From positions 186,001 through 250,000 of the forward strand of contig WFMF01000212.1 in the NCBI GenBank assembly GCA_011033025.1: a stretch of 64,000 nucleotides of DNA, read 5' to 3'. The position numbers and the translations under genes are program-made. The notes beneath the pieces are model-generated. The model ran no database searches. It saw only the letters and a list, made by a program, of their open reading frames with translations, and had not been told where the DNA came from. This stretch comes from Beroe forskalii. Taxonomy: Eukaryota; Ctenophora; Nuda; Beroida; Beroidae. Of this stretch, positions 22,090-34,000 are shown piece by piece. Within the stretch, counting starts at the first letter, position 1; every line of letters begins with the position of its first letter.

Positions 22090-25000
22090 GTAAGTGTTGT
22101 ATTGAATGCAGCGGTTGAACATGAAAATATCGTTGATTCTGAATCTTTTTAGCACTTTAGCACATCATAATGTTTGATTATTAGGACTTCTGTTTGTATG
22201 TTCTTGATTTTATTTAATTTCAGGGGTTCTTTCCGCAAAAGAGGTGGGATTATTAACCCAGGTCTCATTGTTGGAGAGCACAACTTAGCAGATTTAGATG
22301 ACCCAGATGTGGAAAGCATTGTTGATATCCTAAGACGCCGTTATCTTAGTAACACATTCTACACTTACATTGGGGATCTCTTGATTTACATGCCACCGTT
22401 CTCTGGTGTATCAATGTATACGGATGAGGATGTGGCTTATTACTGTGAGAACAATGCATTTGATCCCGACCTTAAGCCACACATCTACTCCTTTGCTGAC
22501 AGGGTGTATTCAAACATGCTCTTCTGGAAAAGGAATCAGGTGGTCGTCATGCTGGGCTCAAGTGGGAGTGGCAAAACCATAAACACCAAGCAGTTCTTGA
22601 GCTATTTGGGTGCTTTGATTTCTGTCACACTGTGAATGATAAACCTCTGACATGGCACACTCTTTGTTTACTTGTTTGTGGTGGTTCTCAAAAATTTTCA
22701 TACCACATAGCTTGATTTCTAAGCATTATATCATTCATAATTTTCCTACAATAAATTATTAAGCATTATACTTGTTTGATTCTGAAAATCCCTGAGCTAC
22801 ATTCAATCAGTGTCTGGAGGGTGGGATATGTCCATAACTCTCAAAACACGACTAGCACATCTTTTCAATGTTTTGGACTGTAAGTTATTGTACAGTCATC
22901 AGTCACTTGAACTTTGTTACCATATTAATTATGACCTTGGATTCATCAAATCAGTGTAATAAATTGAAAGTTGCTTATTTTTTTAGTTATCATACTTGCC
23001 CATGAATGTCAGAAGCTTTGATCCTATCTTTCAACTTACCATTTCAGGTTTTGGGTCAGCACAAACGGCAGACAGTATTTATGCTAGCAAATATGTAAGA
23101 AATCAATAAATTTTCTGTGATCTGTAGTTCGGAATTTCGTCAGAGAATAAATTTTCATTGTCATGAATGTAACTATCCTTCATTATGATGTAATATTGCA
23201 TTTCATTTACCTGTATGTCCTACAGACTAGTCAGTTGCAGCTGAAGTTCAACTACTTTGGTGATATAATCTCTTGCCAGCTCAAAACATGTGAGTGGGTG
23301 TGATAAGAATAATTTACTCTATTCCTGCATTGAGAATTGCTAGTCCCTTGCTGTATCAATTATATAAGTGTTTACATTGCTCATATACTGCAACATGGCA
23401 ATTTACTACCATATACCTATTGCTATTATTAGTCTATTTACCATGATATAATCTGTTCTGCCTGAAGTTAGTGAGCCATAACCGAGTTACTCCATTGGAG
23501 GCCGAGGATGCGGGTTAAGTGATAGTACATCACTTAGTCCCTGCCTGTAGGATCAGTAATGTATACAAGTACTTAACATCAATAGTCCAGTGTACACTAT
23601 ACACTGGATCATTGCCAATCCTCTTTCCTCTACCTTAGCTCAGCTAAACCCGTGTACTTAGGCCGTTGTTCCTGGTCCGTTTTTGGTGCCGTTTCTGAAA
23701 CGCCACCAAAAACGGTACCAAAAACGGCAAGTCATCATTGGTGGCCAAGAAAAACGGTCCAATGTGATGATGCCAAAGCGTTTCAAAAACGCTACCTACC
23801 GTTTCTGAATTGTGTAAACCGTTGATTAAATAATTGTATTATTAATGCAATCGCGTACACGCAGGAGGGGAGAGAGAGAGCTAGTTGATCTGTTCAGGAG
23901 TTGGTGAACTCAACTGGGAACTGGAGAAATTGAGAATGGTTTCATATTCTCATATTTGCTTTCCATCATACTCAAAATTCAAATATGATGTGTTGACACA
24001 TATTTTTTACACAACACCGGTACTCAAATTTCCATTTGTACCTACCTATGAACTTTATTTTAGCTTGTTTAATTTGCAAATTCACTTTCAAATCATCATC
24101 GTCTGACGGATTCGCTCGACAAAATTAAGAGATAACAGTATTTGATTAATAAAAGCTGCAAAAAACAGCAGAGTTATGATATCATTGCTTCATTGGTATA
24201 GATCGTCACGTCATTCGCACAATGGAAACAACAAAAATCATTTGAAAGTTCATACTTCACATTGGACAAAGGGATGATATTCCACCCCAAAATCCTAAAC
24301 GGACAAAATTTTTCAAAAATAGGGTTTTGTTCACCGTACCAAATCATATTACCATTGTGAAATGAATCACTCAGATTGAAATTTTATGAAACTTTTTTTC
24401 GGAATACCTCAGGCTGATTGGACAAAGGGGTGATATTCCACCCCAAAATCCTAAACGGACAAAATTTTTCAAAAATAAGGTTTTGTTCACTGTACCAAAC
24501 CATATTACCATTGTGAAATGAATCACTCAGATTGAAATTTTATGAAACTTTTTTTCGGAATACCTCAGGCTGATTGGACATAACCCCGGTCATACAAGCG
24601 AATTACTGCGGGAGACTCCCGGAAGTCCTCCGGGAGTACTCCGAGAGTCCTCCGGGAGTACTCCGAGAGTCCTCCGGGAGTACTCCGAGAGTCCCCCGGG
24701 AGTCCTCCGGGAGTCCCCCGGGAGTACCACGGGAGTGCCACGGGAGTACCCTGGGAGTACCACGGGAGTACCCCGGGAGTCCCTCGAGAGTCCTACGGGA
24801 GTACCCCGGGAGTTCTACGGGAGTACCCCGGGAGTCCTACGGGAGTATCCCGGAAGTACTGCAGGAGTACTCCGAGAGTCCTCCGAGAGTCCTCCGGGAG
24901 TACTCCGAGAGTCCTCCGGGAGTACTCCGAGAGTCCTCGGAGTCCCCGGTACTCCAGTAGGACTCCCGGGGTACTCCCGTAAGACTCCCGTGGCACTCCT

Positions 25001-28000
25001 GTGGTACGCCCGGGGCACTCCTGTAGTCCCGTGGTACTCCCGTAGGACTCCCGGAGGACTCGGAGTACTCCCGAGGACTCTCGGAGTACTCCTGAGGACT
25101 CTCGGAGTACTCCCGGAGGACTTTCGGAATACTCCCGGAGGACTCTCGGAGTACTCCCGGAGGGCTCACGGAGGACTCCCGGGAGTCTCCCGCATTAATT
25201 CGCTCGTATGACCTGATTTCCACCCAACCATATTATGCACTATGCAGTCTAAATCTTGGCTGTATAATAAGTTATATAAGGTTATAAGTCCCGAAGTTGA
25301 GCTCCCCATGAAGTGAAAATTGAAACCTATTATGAAAATTTGATGTTTCTGTCACAAAAGCACAAAAAGCAACATTGTTACGCCATTAATTAATCAAAAT
25401 TATGAGTACAGTGGCACGATATAGTGAACGAATTGAAATTTCTGAATTTGGCCATTTTCGAAGCCACCGTGCAGCAAAACTATTTCATGAAATCCTAAGA
25501 AAAATAATTCTTATAAATTTGATCCTTTGTCTATGTATAAAACAATTTCCAACACCAGAGATGTATAGCGCCATACTTTGAATCTTTGAGGGTCTATTCT
25601 TCACCCCTTTGTCATATCTGAGTTGACTATGTCGTTAGAAAAGTAGGAAGATACTAAGATAAGTAGCAAACTTGAAATTGATCATTATGTAATGTGTAAC
25701 GATCTCATATTCTCATTATATTTATACTGTATGGATCACATTAGCTCATTAGACGTATTGATTGACATACTACACTATTAAAGCATTGATGGCGTGTCAC
25801 GGGATCAGTCTGGCATTTCTATTCATTGAAGTCTGGGACATGTGTTTTGCCCAAATGGGTAGGTTGACCTAGTTACGTTGCTCATTCAGGTGCAACGTGA
25901 TACAATTTCAATGTCATGAGATATTATCGTCTATTAGGATTATGATGATTACAATTAAGATCAGAAATGTGTAGGTACCTTTTGCAGAACCTTGGTTCGC
26001 TATATATATCGTTGCAAAGTGCAGCTTTTAACTTTATTTCAATAATTGGACCATAACTTTGATTCTGTGTATCGTACGAATGTCAGAAAACGGGGTTGTT
26101 TATGTTTTAAAAGATGAATCTAGTTGAATCATTTTCAACTTCGCGAAATTGCTGAAAACTATCCTCGTGATTTTAGCAAGTCACGTGATATTTTGCCGTT
26201 TTTCGAAAACGGTTCCAAAACGGCAGATGGGAAGCGTTTTTAGAAAACGCCGTTTTTGAAAACGCCGTTTTTATAATTGGAAGCGTTTTGAAAAACGCCG
26301 TTTTGTTGAAAATGGGAACACTGGGAACCGTTTTTGTCCGTTTTTGGTACCGTTTTTGAAAAACGGCACCAAAAACGGCTCCAAAAACGGACCAGGAACA
26401 ACGGCCTTATATAAACTTGCACAGAATTTATAAAGTGATGGCCCCAGCTCCAGATTGAATATAAGTGTACCCCAATGCCACCCACACTGTCCATTATGTG
26501 CTCCCATCCTCCTATAATTCCTGGACATGTTTTCTATCCCCCTCAACCTCCTATCATTTCGTGTCCATGTCTCCACCCCCTATTAATCCAATGTATCTAT
26601 GTCCATGTCCCCACCCCTATTAATCCAATGTATCTATGTCCATGTCCCCACCCCCTATTAATCCAATGTATCTATGTCCATGTCCCCACCCCCCTATTAA
26701 TCCAATGTATCTATGTCCATGTCCCCACCCCTATTAATCCAATGTATCTATGTCCATGTCCCCACCCCCTATTAATCCAATGTATCTATGTCCATGTCCC
26801 CCCCCTATTAATCCAATGTATCTATGTCCATGTCCCCACCCCCTATTAATCCAATGTATCTATGTCCATGTCCCCACCCCTATTAATCCAATGTATCTAT
26901 GTCCATGTCCCCACCCCTATTAATCCAATGTATCTATGTCCATGTCCCCACCCCTATTAATCCAATGTATCTATGTCCATGTCCCCACCCCCTATTAATC
27001 CAATGTATCTATGTCCATGTCCCCCCCCCCTATTAATCCAATGTATCTATGTCCATGTCTCCACCCCTATTAATCCAATGTATCTATGTCCATGTCCCCA
27101 CCCCTATTAATCCAATGTATCTATGTCCATGTCCCCACCCCTATTAATCCAATGTATCTATGTCCATGTCCCCACCCCTATTAATCCAATGTATCTATGT
27201 CCATGTCCCCCCTATTAATCCAATGTATCTATGTCCATGTCCCCACCCCCCTATTAATCCAATGTATCTATGTCCATGTCCCCCCTATTAATCCAATGTA
27301 TCTATGTCCATGTCCCCACCCCTATTAATCCAATGTATCTATGTCCATGTCCCCACCCCTATTAATCCAATGTATCTATGTCCATGTCCCCACCCCTATT
27401 AATCCAATGTATCTATGTCCATGTCCCCACCCCCCTATTAATCCAATGTATCTATGTCCATGTCCCCACCCCTATTAATCCAATGTATCTATGTCCATGT
27501 CCCCACCCCTATTAATCCAATGTATCTATGTCCATGTCCCCCACCCCTATTAATCCAATGTATCTATGTCCATGTCCCCACCCCTATTAATCCAATGTAT
27601 CTATGTCCATGTCCCCACCCCTATTAATCCAATGTATCTATGTCCATGTCCCCCTATTAATCCAATGTATTCATGTCCATGTCTCCACCCCCTATTAATC
27701 CAATGTATCTATGTCCATGTCTCCACCCCCTATTAATCCAATGTATCTATGTCCATGTCCCCACCCCTATTAATACAATGTATCTATGTCCATGTCCCCA
27801 CCCCTATTAATCCAATGTATCTATGTCCATGTCCCCACACCCCTATTAATCCAATGTATCTATGTCCATGTCTCCACCCCCTATTAATCCAATGTATCTA
27901 TGTCCATGTCCCCACCCCTATTAATCCAATGTATCTATGTCCATGTCCCCCCCCCCCACCCCTATTAATCCAATGTATCTATGTCCATGTCCCCACCCCC

Positions 28001-31000
28001 CTATTAATCCAATGTATCTATGTCCATGTCCCCCCCCCCTATTAATCCAATGTATCTATGTCCATGTCCCCACCCCTATTAATACAATGTATCTATGTCC
28101 ATGTCCCCACCCCTATTAATCCAATGTATCTATGTCCATGTCCCCACACCCCTATTAATCCAATGTATCTATGTCCATGTCTCCACCCCCTATTAATCCA
28201 ATGTATCTATGTCCATGTCTCCACCCCTATTAATCCAATGTATCTATATCCATGTCCCCCCCCCCTTATCAACCCATATCCAGGTCTGCTAGAGAAGAGT
28301 CGGGTGTGTGGTGCCCCGGCAGGAGAGAGCAACTTCCACATCTTCCACCTGTTGATGGAACACATCGGGAGTGACGGCAGTGCTTACCCTTACCTCAACA
28401 ACACCAGCCACACCTTCGCGCTCAAAGTCACCCTCAGTGCTATACAGGTACCCTTTGTTTTAAAGTCACCCTCAGTGCTATTCAGGTACCCTTTGTTTTA
28501 AAGTCACCCTCAGTGCTATACAGGTACCCTTTGTTTTAACGTGTCAATGCAGGAGATAATTGTTTGCGAAAATGAATCTGTAATAAATTGTAATATTTTA
28601 ACAACATGGTTTTGACGAATTCCTAATTTGCTGCAAAAAACTGTAATGATCTGTACTTGAAAGGGTTTAGATTAAACCTCACTGCATTTCTGGAGCACAG
28701 CATTGTATTCTTTTGTGTGCACAAAGTTAAGCAATTAGCAGCGCCGTTATTGGCATTACTAATTCTTAAATCTTAAGAATAATTCCCAGTATAATGGAAT
28801 AAGGGATATGTAGGTGGTTCATTGTTAAATTCAATTCCAAGAACTCAGGCAAGCCGAGGTTAAAGATGAATTCAGCATACATAATATAAAGCAGGTCATT
28901 ATATGTATATGACAATGAGATCAGTAGATTTAGATTGTGATCTTTGATCATTGATCATTGATCATTGATCAAGACATTTAATATTCATTCTATAATACCA
29001 GCTTTTTTAAAAAGTTTAAATCAAATACTTGATAATAAAGTTCGAGCCATTCTATCTGATATACAATCTATTTGCCAGCTGTCTCATGTTAAGTAGTAAC
29101 ATTCACGCTGGGAAACAATAGGTAACATTTACCCGCCTTTGAGAGATTAGAATAATAAACATGAACATTATCCATCTTTTGAAGATTCAGCGCTAATCTA
29201 ACAATAACAATAGAATACGTGACCCTACTCCCGTACTATAGAATATCTAACTACACACATCTGTTACACACTCAACGATAATTAGTGTTTTCTAAGTGTT
29301 ATGGATGGACCATCAATTATTCTGCTGAAATTTGGCGGGAAAGGTGGCACACCGGGTAAATTGAACTGATAAAGTTAGTATCGTTTTTTGTTGCTGAAGT
29401 GAACGTCTCAATTCAGTTTTTACTCCATGTTGCTCACTACCTACTTTTTATTATAGCATAGCTTGGCAAAGACCCAAAATACTAAAACTTGATACCTAAC
29501 ATGGCTATTGAGATGCGAAACAATGTCAGACACCTGTTGCCCCAAGAATTTTCAACCTGGCGGCTGGCTTGGCAACATTGAAACTATTGAATGTAAAACC
29601 TGTTTCTTTGTTAGAACTGTCCCCCACATGACAGTTTGGTAGAACTTGGGATTGTTTGTTTGACATGTCCCCAACAGGACAGTTTGGTAGAACTTGGGAT
29701 TATTTGTTAGAACTGTCCCCCACAGGACAGTTTGGTAGAACTTGGGATTGTTTGTTTGACATGTCCCCAACAGGACAGTTTGGTAGAACTTGGGATTATT
29801 TGTTAGAACTGTCCCCCACAGGACAGTTTGGTAGAACTTGGGATTGTTTGTTTGAACTGTCCCCCACAGGACAGTTGGGTAGAACTTGGGATTGATTGTT
29901 TGAACTGTCTCCCCTCAGGACAGTTTGGTAGAACTTGGGATTGTTTGTTAGAACTGTCTCCCACAGGACAGTTTGGTAGAACTTGGGATTGTTTGTTAGA
30001 ACTGTCCCCCACAGGACAGTTTGGTAGAACTTGGGATTGTTTGTTAGAGCTGTCTCCCACAGGACAGTTTGGTAGAACTTGGGATTGTTTGTTAAAACTG
30101 TCTCCCCACAGGACAGTTTGGTAGAACTTGGGATTGTTTGTTTGAACTGTCTACCACAGGACAGTTTGTTAGAACTTGGGATTTTTTGTTAGAGCTGTCT
30201 CCCACAGGACAGTTTGGTAGAACTTGGGATTGTTTGTTTGAACTGTCCCCCGTAGGACAGTTTGGTAGAACTTGGGATTGTTTGTTTGAACTGTCCCCCA
30301 CAGGACAGTTTGGTAGAACTTGGTATTGTCTGTTTGACCTGTCCCCCAGAGGACAGTTTGGTAGAACTTGGGATTGTTTGTTAGAACTGTCTCCCCACAG
30401 GACAGTTTGGTAGAACTTGGGATTGTTTGTTAGAACTGTCTCCTACATGACAGTTTGGTAGAACTTGGGATTGTTTGTTAGAACTGTCCCCCACAGGACA
30501 GTTTGGTAGAACTTGGGATTGTTTGTTTGACCTGTCCCCCACAGGACAGCTTTGGTAGAACTTGGGATTGTTTGTTTGAACTGTCACCCACAGGACAGTT
30601 TGGTAGAACTTGGGATTGTTTGTTAGAACTGTCTCCCACTGTACAGTTTGGTAGAACTTGGGATTGTTTGTTAGAACTGTCCCCCACAGGACAGTTTGGT
30701 AGAACTTGGGATTGTTTGTTAAAACTGTCCCCCACAGGACAGTTTGGTAGAACTTGGGATTGTTTGTTAGAGCTGTCTCCCCACAGGACAGTTTGGTAGA
30801 ACTTGGGATTGTTTGTTAGAACTGTCCCCCACAGGACAGTTTGGTAGAACTTGGGATTGTTTGTTTGAACTGTCTACCACAGGACAGTTTGTTAGAACTT
30901 GGGATTTTTGTTGAACTGTCCCCCACAGGACAGTTTGGTAGAACTTGGGATTGTTTGTTTGAGCTGTCCCCCACATAACAGTTTGGTAGAACTTGGGATT

Positions 31001-34000
31001 GTTTGTTAGAACTGTCTCCCCACAGGACAGTTTGGTAGAACTTGGGATTGTTTGTTAGAACTGTCCCCCACAGGACAGTTTGGTAGAACTTGGGATTGTT
31101 TGTTAGAACTGTCTCCCCACAGGACAGTTTGGTAGAACTTGGGATTGTTTGTTAGAACTGTCTCCCCACAGGACAGTTTGGTAGAACTTGGGATTGTTTG
31201 TTAGAACTGTCCCCCACAGGACAGTTTGGTAGAACTTGGGATTGTTTGTTTGAACCTGTCCCCCACAGGACAGTTTGGTAGAACTTGGGATTGTTTGTTT
31301 GAACTGTCTCCCCCACAGGACAGTTTGGTAGAACTTGGGATTGTTTGTTAGAACTGTCCCCACAGGACAGTTTGGTAGAACTTGGGATTGTTTTGTTAGA
31401 ACTGTCCCCACAGGACAGTTTGGTAGAACTTGGGATTGTTTGTTTGAACTGTCCCCCACAGGACAGTTTGGTAGAACTTGGGATTGTTTGTTTGAACTGT
31501 CCCCCACAGGACAGTTTGGTAGAACTTGGGATTGTTTGTTTGAACTGTCCCTCACAGGACAGTTTGGTAGAACTTGGGATTGTTTGTTAGAACTGTCTCC
31601 CCACAGGACAGTTTGGTAGAACTTGGGATTGTTTGTTAGAACTGTCTCCCACAGGACAGTTTGGTAGAACTTGGGATTGTTTGTTTGAACTGTCCCCCAC
31701 AGGACAGTTTGGTAGAACTTGGGATTGTTTGTTAGAACTGTCCCCCACAGGACAGTTTGGTAGAACTTGGGATTGTTTGTTAGAACTGTCTCCCCACAGG
31801 ACAGTTTGGTAGAACTTGGGATTGTTTGTTAGAACATGGAACTGTCCCCCACAGGACAGTTTGGTAGAACTTGGGATTGTTTGTTAGAACTGTCCCCCAC
31901 AGGACAGTTTGGTAGAACTTGGGATTGTTTGTTAGAACTGTCTCCCACAGGACAGTTTGGTAGAACTTGGGATTGTTTGTTTGAACTGTCCCCCACAGGA
32001 CAGTTTGGTAGAACTTGGGATTGTTTGTTAGAACTGTCCCCCACAGGACAGTTTGGTAGAACTTGGGATTGTTTGTTAGAACTGTCTCCCCACAGGACAG
32101 TTTGGTAGAACTTGGTATTGTTTGTTTAAGCTGTCCCCCACAGGACAGTTTGGTAGAACTTGGGATTGTTTGTTTGAACTGTCCCCCACAGGACAGTTTG
32201 GTAGAACTTGGGATTGTTTGTTAGAACTGTCCCCCACAGGACAGTTTGGTAGAACTTGGGATTGTTTGTTAGAACTGTCTCCCCACAGGACAGTTTGGTA
32301 GAACTTGGTATTGTTTGTTAGAACTGTCCCTCACAGGACAGTTTGGTTGAACTTGGGATTGTTTGTTAGAACTGTCTCCCACAGGACAGTTTGGTAGAAC
32401 TTGGGATTGTTTGTTAGAACTGTCCCCCACAGGACAGTTTGGTAGAACTTGGGATTGTTTGTTTGAACTGTCCCCCACAGGACAGTTTGGTAGAACTTGG
32501 GATTGTTTGTTAGAGCTGTCTCCCCACAGGACAGTTTGGTAGAACTTGGGATTGACGAGTCAGAGAAGGAGCATGTCATTAACATTCTCACTGCCATCCT
32601 CATCCTGGGACAGATCCAGTTCAAGACGGAGGCTGAGGGGGTCCGCATCAACAAACCCGCAGATGGTCAAGGTACGAGGCAGCTTTTGTTATCAAATTGT
32701 CAATTTGCATTCTAAGCCATGATAATGGCATTTTAACCAAGCATCAACACATCTGTATTGCCTAATTATATCTCACGTATTCTCATGCCAGGTGGTATCT
32801 AAGTTGCTGGGAGTCACCAACCAATCCATGACAGATTGTCTGACTAGCACCCCTCACATAAGTGGGAACAGAAGCATCAAGATGACACCTCTCTCTTACG
32901 ATAAGGTATCCTAGAATTCCTCTTCTCGTAGTCTTATCTTACGATAAGGTATCCTAGAATTCCTGATTTCTTAGTCTTATCTTACGATAAGGTATCTGAG
33001 AATCCTGATCTCACTTCTTGATATCTCATCCTCTACTTTTCATTCCACTCAAAATACCGCCTCCCCTCGAAATCTTGAGTCAAAATTAGTCAAAATCCCG
33101 ATCTTTAATTTCATTATTACTTTATTACTAGTCTTTTGACCGTTCCCTCGCAGGCGGTGTCAAAGCGTAACTCTCTGGCCGGATACCTCTACTTACGTCT
33201 TTTTAACGAGGTAAGCTCACTGCCTTATCCAATTAGTAAAACTCACAAAACTCACACTTTCTTCTCAATGAAATCTTTCTTTTGTTCTTTAAAATTCCTT
33301 CGCTTCTCGTTAGTACGGAGATTAACTTGTCCCGAACGCAGGTACTGACCTGTGCCAACAAGAGTCTGATGGGTGGTAACGAGCCAGTGTCAGACGACCT
33401 GTGTCTTTCACTGGACATCGTGGATGGGTACGGGATTAAGTGAGTACAATGATGGGTAGGGGTACGTTCTTCTTCTGTACTGACTTATGCGATGAGTATA
33501 ATTCATTCAAATCATTCAAAATACGCCGTACTTACTCCGTCACAAAGTTATTTCCATAACCATCTAAAATATTAATTCTCGTTTAATAATTGACAACTTG
33601 ATTACTGTAGTCCCGTGTAGTCCTGCAATACCCCATGCTTATTCCAAGTGATAAACATCCCCCCTCCCAGAGGCGGTGACCTGAACAACTTCCCGACTCT
33701 GTGTGTGAACTACATTATACATTATACATTATACATTATACATTATACATTATACATTATACATTATACATTATACATTATACATTATACATTATACATT
33801 ATACATTATACATTATACATTATACATTATACATTATACATTATACAGTATACATTATAAATTATACAGTATACAGTATACAGTATACATTATGCATTAT
33901 ACAGGGGCGGTGATCTGAACAACTTCCCGACTCTGTGTGTGAACTACAGTAACGAGCGTTTACACCAGATGTTCATTGAGCACTGTCTCACTGCTCCCCA

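Larger units (their letters stand above)
23661..26406. mobile_element. 2.75-kb TIR element with TTA target duplication
   Basis: Left end GGCCGTTGTTCCTGGTCC and right end GGACCAGGAACAACGGCC are perfect inverted repeats, followed inward by further CCGTTTTTGG motifs in both orientations. TTA flanks both sides (23,658-23,660 and 26,407-26,409). No transposase frame is present, so it is non-autonomous. A 3-bp TWA duplication fits PIF/Harbinger-type elements. It lies in myosin intron 4 and itself carries a nested foldback element. Confidence 0.75.

Noticed and set aside
24574-25223. Overlapping ORFs of 128-158 codons on both strands
   Set aside because: They translate inverted CTCCGGGAGTA units of the foldback element and mirror each other because the sequence is palindromic.
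26560-28262. CRISPR array
   Set aside because: Repeats are contiguous without unique spacers, and the context is a eukaryotic intron.
26475-28501. ORFs with CIYVHVPTPINPMYLCPC-type repeats
   Set aside because: They are translations of a 37-bp minisatellite whose length is not a multiple of three, so they run through all frames. No start context or other support.
29552-32478. Many ORFs on both strands with FGRTWDCLLELSPTGQ or NKQSQVLPNCPVGDSS repeats
   Set aside because: They follow from the 48-bp unit length (a multiple of three), which keeps any stop-free frame open. They exist on both strands and are repeat artefacts.
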